64,000 nucleotides of DNA from assembly GCA_002862125.1 (NCBI GenBank), contig PHSP01000003.1:1240001-1304000 (forward strand). The letters run 5' to 3'. The DNA is from Methylobacter sp. KS41 (GTDB lineage: Bacteria > Pseudomonadota > Gammaproteobacteria > Methylococcales > Methylomonadaceae). The notes under the pieces were generated by a model. That model searched no databases. It was given only the letters and a program-made list of their open reading frames with translations, and was not told where the DNA came from. A program made the position numbers and the translations under genes. Below are positions 54,147 to 63,308 of the stretch, in pieces (within the stretch, counting starts at the first letter, position 1; the number at the start of each line of letters is the position of its first letter).

Positions 54147-54682
54147 CTGTTTCTCTCTTGTAATATCTTCCGGTTAAAATAGGCCCGTTATAATGGCCAT
54201 AAACCCGTTTCACAGTTCAAACTACTGAGTTCATGCAACCCATCGGGTATTTAAAATTTATTAAGAGCAGGCAAAAATGATTACTGCTTTTTTGCTGATT
54301 ATATGAATCCAGAGCGATGTTTGCGCATTGTTTCAAAATAATTCGGGCGGAAAGCGCGGGAGTATTCCGGCTCTGTGATTTATATTATCAGGCAACTGCA
54401 GTTGGCCGGTCAAAATGAAGCGCATAAGTCTCATGACGACCGGATCAGGCATTTTTGAGATAAATGGTTTCAGCTGAATTTCCAATTGTAACGATGAGGT
54501 TATGCAGTATCTGCGGAGTTAAAATTGGAATATGTAATCAGAGATGTTGATATTTTAATATCACAAACCCTCACAAATGCAGGAAAAGAGAATTTTTTCT
54601 GTAGCGAATCATTCTTCGTTAATGAAGAATGATGCATTTTTCTAACTATCAAGCCGATGTTGCAAGTGTCTATTTTTAACAC
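54147..54682. other. 536-bp spacer upstream of the sensor kinase
   Basis: No convincing open frame is present. It contains one strong hairpin, listed separately, 50 nt before the kinase gene. Confidence 0.5.
54608..54633 (+). promoter_or_regulatory. Perfect 10-bp hairpin before the kinase gene
   Basis: ATCATTCTTC and its complement flank the 6-nt loop GTTAAT. GCATTTTTC follows. It could act as a terminator for upstream transcripts, an attenuator of the two-component operon, or an operator. Confidence 0.5.
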
Positions 54683-55999
54683 ATGAGTATGCGTTGCCAG
54701 ATCAACCTGCGAATTTTGATCTCTTCTCTGTGCGTATTGTTGCTGGGTGGGTCGATAGCCATTTGGCAGGCGCGCAATGCTGTGGACAAAGAAGTAGACT
54801 CATCCATTAATCTGGCCGTCCAGTTGATAAAATCCGGCTTTGCACAAGCTCAGCATACTGAAACCGACTGGTTATCCCAGTTTAATGCACTAAAAGAAAC
54901 CAGGCATTTAATCATTCAACTGAAAGCGCCCTCGGGTGAAATGATTAATGTACCCCAAAAAAATCGACAAACAAATCATGAAGAAAAGCCGCCGCATTGG
55001 TTTGTCACTTTGGTTGAAGGTGAGCATCCAAAATCTGAGCACAAAATTACGGCCTTTGGCGGAAGACAGCTGACCTTGATGATTCAGGCGAATCCATTGG
55101 ATGAAATAACAGAAGTCTGGCAAGAGAGCATGGGTTTTTTCGGTTCTCTTTTTCTATTAACACTATTTACTTTTCTGGCCGTCAATCTGGCATTTAACAA
55201 AGCGCTCAAGTCCATAGACATCATTGTGAACGCGCTAAAAATCATTGAAACAGGGCAATATCAGCAAAAACTGCCGGATTTTTCCATTCAGGAATATGAC
55301 AGCATTGCCAAAGCCATCAATCACATGACGGGTGAGCTTAAAACCAGTCAACAGGAAAATCGCGCATTAACCTCGCACTCACTGGAAATACAGGAAGATG
55401 AACGGCAGCGTCTGTCCCAGGAACTGCATGACGAACTTGGGCAATCATTGACCGCTATTAAAGTGATGGCAGGCGCTGCTGCGCATAAAAAAGCCGACAT
55501 CAAGCAAATCACCGAATCCATTATCAGCGTTTGTGAGCACATGATGTCCGTGGTACGTTCAATGATGCTCCAGTTGCACCCATTGGTGCTGACCGAGCTG
55601 GGCCTGAAAGCGGCCATGGAAGACCTGTTAAATAACTGGTCTGTCAGAAACCCGGCATTAAAAATAACCATAAACTGCCCCGATGAAGTTGATGCTCTGG
55701 AGCAAAAAATCAACATTCAAGTGTTTAGAATCGTGCAGGAATGCTTGACCAATATTGTCCGTCATGCACGGGCAAGCCAGGCAATTATCAGTCTGGAAAT
55801 TGTGCGCCTACCGGCAGCGGGGAAAGCGCTTCGCTTGCGAGTAACAGACGATGGCCAAGGTTGTGCTGCTGACAAGATTAAAACCGGATTCGGCTTAGCG
55901 GGCATGAGGGAAAGACTTAACAGCCTGGATGGCGAGTTGACTATCCAGACTAAACCGGAACAAGGCATGTGTATCATCGCAAATATCCCATTAAAATGA
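54683..55999 (+). CDS. Sensor histidine kinase with LapD/MoxY-type periplasmic domain
   Basis: A 438-residue inner-membrane kinase. The N-terminus ('LLGGSIAIWQARNAVDKEVDSSINLAVQLI') and the following periplasmic part (about 30-145) match the LapD_MoxY N-terminal domain. A second helix (about 150-172) and HAMP follow. The HisKA_3 helix 'RLSQELHDELGQSLTAIK' carries H249, and a HATPase domain ends the protein ('DDGQGCAADKIKTGFGLAGMRERL'). MoxY/MxaY kinases control methanol oxidation in methylotrophs; the ligand here is unknown. It overlaps its regulator gene by 4 nt (ATGA). Confidence 0.86.
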   Translation: MSMRCQINLRILISSLCVLLLGGSIAIWQARNAVDKEVDSSINLAVQLIKSGFAQAQHTETDWLSQFNALKETRHLIIQLKAPSGEMINVPQKNRQTNHEEKPPHWFVTLVEGEHPKSEHKITAFGGRQLTLMIQANPLDEITEVWQESMGFFGSLFLLTLFTFLAVNLAFNKALKSIDIIVNALKIIETGQYQQKLPDFSIQEYDSIAKAINHMTGELKTSQQENRALTSHSLEIQEDERQRLSQELHDELGQSLTAIKVMAGAAAHKKADIKQITESIISVCEHMMSVVRSMMLQLHPLVLTELGLKAAMEDLLNNWSVRNPALKITINCPDEVDALEQKINIQVFRIVQECLTNIVRHARASQAIISLEIVRLPAAGKALRLRVTDDGQGCAADKIKTGFGLAGMRERLNSLDGELTIQTKPEQGMCIIANIPLK

Positions 56000-56658
56000 A
56001 AAGCCGGATAAGAGTTATATTAGTGGATGATCATGCCGTGGTGCGTGCCGGTTTTCGCATGTTGTTGTCTACCGATGACGCCATTGAGGTGATAGCCGAA
56101 GCCGAACGTGGGGAACAAGCCTGTCAGTTGTACCTGGCAAATCAACCTGATGTGATGGTGCTGGATTTATCCATGCCAGGTATCGGTGGATTGGAAACTA
56201 TAAGACGTATTTGCAATCGCGACTGTCGCGCCAAAATACTGGTTTTTAGCGTTCATGATGAAAGGGTTTATGTTGATCGGGCCATGAATGCAGGGGCAAA
56301 AGGTTATATTACCAAGCATGCGCATCCTGAAATTCTGATTACAGCGATTCAGAAAATAGCGCTAGGTGAAGGTTATATTGAACAAGGTTTGATCAGTGAA
56401 GGCAATGTGTTTTCAAGTCAGATCCCGGAAACACGCGAAGCAGATTATAAATCCCTTATTGAGTCATTGTCCTCCAGAGAATTTGACGTCTTCCTGTTGC
56501 TTGCAAAGGGCTTAACGGCTCATAAAATCGCCGGTGAACTTTGTTTGGGATATAAAACCGTCGCAAACTACGGCACGCAAATCAGAAGTAAATTCAAGGT
56601 GTCATCAGTAGCGGAATTAGCGCATATTGCGATTGTATCGGGTGTGGTGAAAAACTAG
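55996..56658 (+). CDS. NarL/LuxR-type response regulator
   Basis: A 220-residue regulator. The receiver domain has acidic D11/D12, phospho-acceptor D57 in 'DVMVLDLSMPG' and the lysine in 'GAKGYITKHA'. The LuxR HTH ('LSSREFDVFLLLAKGLTAHKIAGELCLGYKTVANYGTQIRSKF') lies at about 155-200. It is the cognate partner of the MoxY-like kinase. Similar regulators (MxaB/MoxX-like) act on methanol dehydrogenase genes in methylotrophs; target genes here cannot be named. The ATG 55996 overlaps the kinase stop. Confidence 0.92.
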   Translation: MKSRIRVILVDDHAVVRAGFRMLLSTDDAIEVIAEAERGEQACQLYLANQPDVMVLDLSMPGIGGLETIRRICNRDCRAKILVFSVHDERVYVDRAMNAGAKGYITKHAHPEILITAIQKIALGEGYIEQGLISEGNVFSSQIPETREADYKSLIESLSSREFDVFLLLAKGLTAHKIAGELCLGYKTVANYGTQIRSKFKVSSVAELAHIAIVSGVVKN

Positions 56659-56925
56659 GGAAACTTGAAGCGATCTACAAAGGTTAACTTTTTCAGGAAA
56701 GTTTCCCTAAAGTTGCACGGGTTTTTCGTAACTTTCCATTCATCGCCAGTTTCAATCAATGGCTCAAGAATCTGACATCAGTCCGGAAGCATACGTAGAT
56801 TCGACTGTGCATCTAGCTGCGGAAAAGGCCAAAAATCGGCTGGCATGAGGGCGATCAGCAGTTCACAAGAGCTGAATAAATGCAGGAGCAGTTTTCGAAT
56901 CGTGGATTCAACTCCGGAGTGAAAC

Positions 56926-57050
56926 TATTATCACAGGTTTAGTTTGCCAGATTCGGCTGATAGTGAAGCAACCAGAGCAAAATGTAAACATGGCGTATTG
57001 GAAATTGTCATATCAGAACGGGAGGCGGTACGGCGAAGAAAATTGCTGTT
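56926..57050 (+). pseudogene. Hsp20 small heat-shock protein remnant
   Basis: One frame reads 'YYHRFSLPDSADSEATRAKC', then 'KHGVLEIVISEREAVRRRK'. This is the beta-sandwich part of an alpha-crystallin domain ('RSFxLPDxVDxxKIxAxYKNGVLExxLPKRE'), including the GVLE core. The N-terminal part and a start codon are missing. The frame continues for ~40 unrelated codons to 57174. Confidence 0.7.
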
Positions 57051-57262
57051 TTATCAAAAGCATAACGATTTAATTGTGAAATTCCTTATCAAGGATAATG
57101 TGGCAAGGATGTTGCTGTCTCGACAGGAAACGCTGATTTTTTGCTCTTGGTTATTCAGCTTTTACCTTCAATAGTGAATAGTTTCAGTCTGGCCCGTCTT
57201 TAGTTTTTAGGGTGTTTTCATGGACAATACCACTCTAAAAAATTGGCGATATAATTAAATAC

Positions 57263-57271
57263 TTATACACA
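57263..57271 (+). promoter_or_regulatory. DnaA box (TTATACACA)
   Basis: It matches the TTATNCACA consensus and lies at the upstream edge of the AT-rich zone. Confidence 0.5.
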
Positions 57272-57450
57272 GAAATATATTAACGCCGTAAATCAGCCGG
57301 TATTGGTAGTCACAGAATATAATAATTAGAGCTAGCTCAATAACTAATTGATTATTAAAATTAAAATAAATTGTATAAAGTTAATCCAATTTAACAATAC
57401 TGTAATAAAAACCGATACTAACCTAGTCAATTATGGCTTTTTCAACAGGG

Positions 57451-57473
57451 TTATCCACAGTTGTTGTGGATAA
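57451..57473. promoter_or_regulatory. Inverted pair of perfect DnaA boxes
   Basis: TTATCCACA (57451-57459, plus) and TGTGGATAA (57465-57473, the same box on the minus strand) face each other with 5 nt between. The AT-rich zone lies directly upstream. Confidence 0.65.
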
Positions 57474-57861
57474 AATTTGTTTTTATTCTATTACAAAGGT
57501 TTGGTGCTGAAAGCTAATGTAATCTCAAGAATGAATGTTTATTTTCAAAAGAAGCTCGCATTGTTGACGAACAGGACCATGGCGTGGTTTTTTTCTCACC
57601 CAGATGGTTGCATAAATTACTCTGCGCTTTATGGCATCCATGCGGGTGAAGCGGTTTTTCCATTACTGGAACTTCAAGGCTCATACAATTAGCGCAAACT
57701 TTGCAGAAGGGGCTGATCAGCGCTCATCGAGCACTGCAGAAGTAGGGATGAAGCAGGAGCCGTGCCCGTTTAACTGATAGACCTGGATTCCCGCCTGTTT
57801 CTATATGTCAGTTTTAAATAGAATTGACTCCGCTGACAATTAAACAGACCAGGTCATGTTA

Positions 57862-57891
57862 AAACCACCAATCTTGCTGAATTGGTGGTTT
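57862..57891 (+). terminator. Perfect 11-bp hairpin
   Basis: AAACCACCAAT and its complement flank a loop of 8 nt. GTCCATTTTTT follows on the plus strand. No plus-strand gene is close, so its role is unclear. Confidence 0.5.
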
Positions 57892-57940
57892 GTCCATTTT
57901 TTAACGATTCTATAATGTTAAAAGATCGATAGTTTATGGG

Positions 57941-57969
57941 CTGCAAGTGCGACTTTGCCGCACTTGCAG
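57941..57969 (-). terminator. Perfect 11-bp hairpin downstream of the multicopper oxidase
   Basis: CTGCAAGTGCG and its complement flank a loop of 7 nt, 40 nt after the oxidase stop. No T-run follows on the minus strand, so termination is not certain. Confidence 0.5.
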
Positions 57970-58009
57970 CATAGCGGTGATTATAATTGCAGCAATTCAC
58001 CGTGATGAC

Positions 58010-59770
58010 TTATTTTTTCACCAGCTTGCTGCGCGTAAAAGCAATAAGTTTTTGAGTAAAGTCCAGAATCGGGCGGCGCTTGACTACTACCGTATAGCCC
58101 AATAAGCCCATTACTATGCCAAAAAACAATTTCTCAAAAGCGGAGGGACCTTGTTGCTGAGCGGCTAATGCTTGTTCAGATGCTTTTACGGCAATATTTT
58201 GCACAGCTACCTTGGCGGGTGTAAGCTTTGCTTGCAGGTCAGGCAAGCCTAAACTGTGCCAGGCATCATAGTCTTGCCAGATAGGATATTTCCCTTGCCA
58301 TAATGTCTTGGAGAAATAAGGGGCCAGACTCATGCCATGTGCAGAGGGAATGCCCTTTTCATCAATAAAGCCTTTGTAAACAACGAGGCTAATATCGCCG
58401 CCTTCGCCATGTCCATTGGTCGTAAACGATTTTTCAACGTGGTCATGGAACATCCAGATGCCTTGGCCAAAGCTGTTTAAGCCATCATCCACGCCGCTCA
58501 ATTCCAGATCAATGCGCTGCGCGGGAACCATGCCATGTACATCGCGCTGAATATAGGATCCTGGCCCGTTGTCAACGCCATCGTAATGGGTAATGACGGG
58601 TTTATGTCCATGGATATGCAGTGCGAATGCTTCTGTGTGGCCATTCAATATGCGCAGTTTGACTTTTTGGTTTTCTTCCATGTGAATCAACGATTCCCTT
58701 AATGTATAAGGGAAAGATCGGCCATTGAGCATGAAATAATCATCGGTGGCATCGGTGATGTCATATTCCATATTCAAATATTTGGCAATCAGCCGCGGAT
58801 CATTCGCTGCTCTTGCGGCTACCTCATGCAGTTCTTTATCCGCGGATTCATAATGCAAGTCATATTCCCGCGCGTATTTTTCAAGAACCGCCACGGAGGG
58901 ATGGCGGACTTGACCCGCACCTACATTCAAAGTTTGCACCCAGTTGTTCGGGCGGTTTTCCTCAACAACAAAAATGCCCTGTAAGCCCATTGGGATATGG
59001 GTATGCGGTTGCACATGGCAATGGTAATACATGGTGCCGGGCTGGCGAGGCTTGATAACATAGGTTTTGCTTTGTCCTGGCATGGTATCCATATTGCTGG
59101 TTTGCGCCACACCGTCATTGCCGGCGTTGCTCATATCCATAAAAGGATGGTCTATCCCATGCAAGTGGATGGAATGGGGTAGGTAGTGAGTGTTTTCCAA
59201 AACTATCCAAACCACATCGTCCTGTTCGACACGAATGACAGGGGACGGTACGCGCAACAATGGATTGGCTTCCAGTTCGTAAAGGCTTTTCGTGGACATA
59301 TCCCGGGTTTTAGGCGCATAAACCCAAAAAGTCGGTTGGACGCCGGGTGAAATATCGAATGTGGTTGTTGGAGCTTTCATGTCGGGCGAATGACCGTTGA
59401 GTTCAACCACTTCAAGTTTAATAATAATTTTATCCGGGTCGCCGTCACCGTCAACATCATCCGACATAGTAATAGCATCGGCTGCCAATTGCGTTTGCAT
59501 CAATGTGTCCATTGATATGCCGTTCGTGCCTTTAACAAAAGCGGCAATGTCAGCCGGATTGTCGGGATTACAGAGTCTGGATTCCTGTATTTTTACCCCA
59601 TCAATCACTTGTTCCTTGCGCCAGGCCGGATCGGTAAATTCAGAACAGACTTCTTCCACGGGCCCCATGTCAACCTTGGCTGTAGGAGGTAAATCAGTGG
59701 CGGCCTGACTCCAGGAATGTAAAAGGAGCAGTAAGGCTCCCCCGGTGAAGGTGATAAGTTTTTTACGCAT
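58010..59770 (-). CDS. Multicopper oxidase, C-terminally membrane-anchored
   Basis: A 586-residue exported protein with a signal peptide (to about 'SQA') and a C-terminal hydrophobic helix ('FGIVMGLLGYTVVV') plus basic tail. Copper motifs are 'HSIHLHG', 'YYHCHVQPHTHIP', 'ALHIHGHKP' and 'WMFHDHVEKSFTTNGHGEG'. These give the T2/T3 histidine pairs; a normal T1 'HCH' and methionine are less clear. The N-terminal half has an Asp-rich 'DDVDGDGDPDKIIIK' that may bind Ca2+. It could oxidise Cu(I), Fe(II), Mn(II) or phenols; the substrate cannot be read. Confidence 0.86.
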   Translation of the reverse strand: MRKKLITFTGGALLLLLHSWSQAATDLPPTAKVDMGPVEEVCSEFTDPAWRKEQVIDGVKIQESRLCNPDNPADIAAFVKGTNGISMDTLMQTQLAADAITMSDDVDGDGDPDKIIIKLEVVELNGHSPDMKAPTTTFDISPGVQPTFWVYAPKTRDMSTKSLYELEANPLLRVPSPVIRVEQDDVVWIVLENTHYLPHSIHLHGIDHPFMDMSNAGNDGVAQTSNMDTMPGQSKTYVIKPRQPGTMYYHCHVQPHTHIPMGLQGIFVVEENRPNNWVQTLNVGAGQVRHPSVAVLEKYAREYDLHYESADKELHEVAARAANDPRLIAKYLNMEYDITDATDDYFMLNGRSFPYTLRESLIHMEENQKVKLRILNGHTEAFALHIHGHKPVITHYDGVDNGPGSYIQRDVHGMVPAQRIDLELSGVDDGLNSFGQGIWMFHDHVEKSFTTNGHGEGGDISLVVYKGFIDEKGIPSAHGMSLAPYFSKTLWQGKYPIWQDYDAWHSLGLPDLQAKLTPAKVAVQNIAVKASEQALAAQQQGPSAFEKLFFGIVMGLLGYTVVVKRRPILDFTQKLIAFTRSKLVKK

Positions 59771-60109
59771 ACAACGACCTCAGAAACACACACAATTGAA
59801 GAATAAAACTCCGCCCAAAAGACGGAAAGTTTATTTTTCCTTATTATTTTAACTGAATTGTTTGGCTAAGTCTTTTTTGGCTGGTGAATTTTTGCAACAC
59901 TTCAGCAGAACAGACAGTGCTGTGATTATAAACCATAAGGATTAGCAGGATTTAATGAATAAATTTAAACCTTGTTTTCAAAAACACTTTACACTATTTA
60001 AAGGCCACGGCAAGGAGTCGACAGGATGACTCCGATAGACTTTTGAATGAAACCGCTATTCCACCAATTTGTTTTCGGGTGGAACTAATAATTAAACATA
60101 ACGCTCATC
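59771..60109. other. 339-bp spacer between divergent genes
   Basis: This should contain both the oxidase and the Hsp70 promoters. I see no strong palindrome apart from a short CCACC...GGTGG pair at about 60061-60082. No gene is evident. Confidence 0.4.
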
Positions 60110-62890
60110 GTGAAAAATCAATCGCCACCTTATTTAGTCGGCATCGACTTGGGCACAACCCATACGGTTGTAGCTTTTGCCCGCTCTGGAAAAACACTCC
60201 AGGAAATACAATTATTACCAATTGAACAGTTGATTGCGCCAGGGCAAGTAGCGGCCAGGCCTCTGCTGCCATCAGTTCGTTATCATCCTGCGCCTGGTGA
60301 ATTATCAGCCGCTGACATTGCATTCCCAAGCCAGGGCGGGCAATCTCAATCATCGTCTAAGTATGCCGTCATTGGTGAAGCTGCACGCTTGTTAGGCTCC
60401 AAGACCAAAGGCCGGTTTGTGACCAGCGCCAAAAGCTGGCTCTCGCATCCTTCGGTGGATCATGGCGCCGGAATTCTGCCGTGGGGCGGCAATGATGAGG
60501 TTGACAAAGTTTCGCCTATTGATGCCAGCGCCAGTTATCTGGCGCATATCCGCACGGTATGGGGCTATAAGTTTCCTGACGCGCCTTTGGAGCAACAGGA
60601 TATTGTCATTACCGTTCCCGCTTCCTTTGATGAAGCAGCGCGCTCACTGACTCTGGAAGCGGCGCGAATTGCAGGTCTGTCACAGGTCCGGTTGCTGGAA
60701 GAACCGCAGGCGGTTTGTTACGACTGGCTAAGGCGTAATGCCGGAAATATTAAGCAAGCGCTGGCTGATGTGCATTTATTGCTGGTTTGCGACGTGGGCG
60801 GCGGCACTACCGATTTGACTCTGATTAAGGTAGAGCAGGGTGAACAAGAGCCAAAATTGACCCGTATCGGTGTCGGCGATCATTTAATGCTGGGCGGCGA
60901 TAATATTGATCTTGCCTTGGCCCATTTGGTTGAAAGCCGCCTGACCGATGGTGAAAAACGCCTTTCCGCAGCGGATTTATCGCAACTGATTGAGCAATGC
61001 CGGCTAGCCAAAGAGCGTCTGCTGGCCGAGGATGCTCCGGAGCATGCCACGGTCACCCTGCTGGGCGGAGGTTCCCGGTTAATTGCCCGTTCCCGCTCGG
61101 TTGTGCTGACACGCGAAGAAGTCAGAGCCCTTGCGCTGGACGGATTTTTTCCCTTATCAAGGCTGGATGAGTTGCCGGATAGAAAACGTAGCGGCGTGGT
61201 AGAGTTTGGACTTCCCTATGCCGCTGAACCGGCTGTAAGCAAGCATATCGCCGCGTTTTTAAAACTGCATGCTGTAGCATCCGGTGAAGCATTAAAAGGC
61301 GAGGGCGCAGTGCCTGATGCGCTTTTGCTTAACGGCGGGGTGTTCCGCAGTCAGCCGATTGCCCAAAGACTGGTGAATCTGCTTAGTTTATGGAGCGCCA
61401 AGCCGCCTGTTCTGCTGGAAAATAAACACCCTGAACTCGCCGTTGCATTCGGCGCAGTCAGTTATGCCGTCGCCAGGCGGGAAAAGAATCTGAAAATTGG
61501 CGGCGGCTCGGCCCGCAGTTATTTTCTGCTGGTCGATACCGGTGATTCAACTGAGCGGAAAGGTGTCTGCATTTTGCCCAGAGGCAGTGAAGAAGGCGAT
61601 GAAGTTATCTTAAAAGACCGGCAATTTGCTTTGCGCTTGGGTATGCCGGTGCGGTTTCATCTCGCCTCGACAACAGGCGATGCCGAATTCAAACCCGGCG
61701 ATGTCGCCGGAATAACGGATTTGTTTCATTCCCTGCCGCCGCTTGCGGTGGCTTTTGAAGGCGATGAGACCAAGCCGAATGCCGAGGCGATAGTTCAGTT
61801 GGCTGTCACGCAAACTGAAGTGGGGACGCTTAAAATCCAGTGTGTTTCCGTTGAAAACAGCGATCAACGCTGGGATGTTGAATTTCAAATCAGAAAAAAA
61901 AGTGCGGCGGGATTGCAAACGGATGCGGCATTGCCCCCCCAATTTGATGGCGCTGTGGAGAAGATACAAAGTATTTTTGGCTCAAAATCCAGGCACATAG
62001 ACCCAAAAGCCGTAAAGAATCTGCGCGCTGATCTGGAAAAACAGCTTGGCTGCGCGCGAACTGAATGGGAAACGCCATTATTAAGAGCGATGTTTGCCAC
62101 ATTGCTGGATGGAGCAAAATATCACCGCCGCTCGGAAAATCATGAAAGAGTCTGGCTGAGCCTTACCGGGTTTTGTTTGCGGCCCGGATTTGGTTATCCG
62201 CTGGATGACTGGCGCGTCGAACAACTCTGGAAACTCTACTCCCAAGGCATACAATTTGTTAATGAAACCCAAAACTGGACGGAATGGTGGACGCTGTGGC
62301 GGCGAATTGCCGGTGGTTTGACAGTATCTGCTCAAGAACAGATTTTTACCGATATCGCCAAATTTATAAATCCAGCGGCAGCTAGACAACCCGGCGTTGC
62401 CAAACAAATCAAAAATCGCGGTTATGATGATATGGTGCGCCTTGCCGCCGTATTGGAACGGCTGCCCGCCGGCAAAAAAATACAACTGGGCGAGTGGCTG
62501 TTGAAACGTCTGCAAAAAGCCAGCGAACCCAGCCAAACCTGGTGGGCTGTAGGACGTATCGGCGCACGGATGCCGTTTCATGGCAGCAGCCACAACGTCA
62601 TTTCAGCCGGTATTGTCTCTGAATGGCTGACGCGGATTTTGTCCGAAGATTGGAAAAAAACGCCTCATGCCGGATTTGCCGCTACGCTGATTGCACGCAT
62701 GAGCGGCGACAGGGCCCGGGATATTGATGAATCCGTCCGTCAGCAAATCATCGCAAAACTAAAGCTGAATAAAGCCCCCGCATCCTGGATAGACATGGTC
62801 GAGCAAGTTAAAGAGCTGGATGAAAAGGAAGAAAAACAGATTTTTGGCGAAGCATTGCCGCCAGGATTAAAACTAATTAATAACGCCTGA
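60110..62890 (+). CDS. Hsp70-family ATPase with DUF3731 C-terminal region
   Basis: A 926-residue protein. The actin-like ATPase domain has phosphate 1 'GIDLGTTHTVVAFA' (about 10-23), 'DVGGGTTDLTLIK' and the adenosine motif 'LLNGGVFRS'. The C-terminal ~500 residues are not a DnaK substrate domain. They resemble the DUF3731-type region ('KYHRRSENHERVWLSLTGFCLRPGFGYPLDDWRVEQLW'). Relatives are often encoded with DUF2760 and a second Hsp70, but here only this one is present. The start is GTG. The role is probably as a non-canonical chaperone; clients are unknown. Confidence 0.87.
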   Translation: MKNQSPPYLVGIDLGTTHTVVAFARSGKTLQEIQLLPIEQLIAPGQVAARPLLPSVRYHPAPGELSAADIAFPSQGGQSQSSSKYAVIGEAARLLGSKTKGRFVTSAKSWLSHPSVDHGAGILPWGGNDEVDKVSPIDASASYLAHIRTVWGYKFPDAPLEQQDIVITVPASFDEAARSLTLEAARIAGLSQVRLLEEPQAVCYDWLRRNAGNIKQALADVHLLLVCDVGGGTTDLTLIKVEQGEQEPKLTRIGVGDHLMLGGDNIDLALAHLVESRLTDGEKRLSAADLSQLIEQCRLAKERLLAEDAPEHATVTLLGGGSRLIARSRSVVLTREEVRALALDGFFPLSRLDELPDRKRSGVVEFGLPYAAEPAVSKHIAAFLKLHAVASGEALKGEGAVPDALLLNGGVFRSQPIAQRLVNLLSLWSAKPPVLLENKHPELAVAFGAVSYAVARREKNLKIGGGSARSYFLLVDTGDSTERKGVCILPRGSEEGDEVILKDRQFALRLGMPVRFHLASTTGDAEFKPGDVAGITDLFHSLPPLAVAFEGDETKPNAEAIVQLAVTQTEVGTLKIQCVSVENSDQRWDVEFQIRKKSAAGLQTDAALPPQFDGAVEKIQSIFGSKSRHIDPKAVKNLRADLEKQLGCARTEWETPLLRAMFATLLDGAKYHRRSENHERVWLSLTGFCLRPGFGYPLDDWRVEQLWKLYSQGIQFVNETQNWTEWWTLWRRIAGGLTVSAQEQIFTDIAKFINPAAARQPGVAKQIKNRGYDDMVRLAAVLERLPAGKKIQLGEWLLKRLQKASEPSQTWWAVGRIGARMPFHGSSHNVISAGIVSEWLTRILSEDWKKTPHAGFAATLIARMSGDRARDIDESVRQQIIAKLKLNKAPASWIDMVEQVKELDEKEEKQIFGEALPPGLKLINNA

Positions 62891-62909
62891 AGCACACGGG
62901 AGGGTAATA

Positions 62910-63263
62910 ATGAAGTTGATCGGTATTGTCACGATTGCAGGCCTTATCCTGCTTTATTTTATGGATGCAGCGTTCAAATTACAGATGATGAACTGGGAAA
63001 TGTTAATTCATAGCGGCCTCAGGTTTTTTACCGGCTTTATCCTCATTGGAGCAGGGGTTTTTTATGCGCATAAAATCAAATTAAAGTATGCCGTTTATGT
63101 TGTCCTGATTATGGTGTTGGCCGATGACATCATGGATTATTTTAGAAATGTAAACGCTTTCAATTTTGAACTTATGTTTCATGGAATTTATATGCTGCTA
63201 TGGGGTTCCGTAATGGGCTATGTATTCATGAGGCAATTGCAAAATAAAGCTGACAAACAATAA
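62910..63263 (+). CDS. Small membrane protein of unknown function
   Basis: A 117-residue protein with four predicted helices ('IVTIAGLILLYFMDAAF', 'GLRFFTGFILIGAGVFYA', 'YAVYVVLIMVLADDIMDYF', 'HGIYMLLWGSVMGYVFM'). It starts 19 nt after the Hsp70 gene with a GGAGGGT ribosome binding site, so it is probably co-transcribed. I do not recognise a family. Confidence 0.65.
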   Translation: MKLIGIVTIAGLILLYFMDAAFKLQMMNWEMLIHSGLRFFTGFILIGAGVFYAHKIKLKYAVYVVLIMVLADDIMDYFRNVNAFNFELMFHGIYMLLWGSVMGYVFMRQLQNKADKQ

Positions 63264-63308
63264 CAGGCAGTCATCAGGCAAAATGTAACCCAATCATTAA
63301 GGAATGCG

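Larger units (their letters stand above)
56659..58009. other. 1.35-kb gene-poor stretch with an Hsp20 relic and DnaA boxes
   Basis: No intact gene is seen. Contents are the Hsp20 remnant (56926-57050), an AT-rich zone (about 57230-57440), three DnaA-box matches and two hairpins, all listed separately. Short frames at 57477-57692 and 56760-56849 are not recognisable. Confidence 0.55.

Noticed and set aside
57477-57692. 71-codon plus-strand frame next to the DnaA boxes
   Set aside because: No binding site and no recognised domain. It might be a relic but there is not enough to support it.
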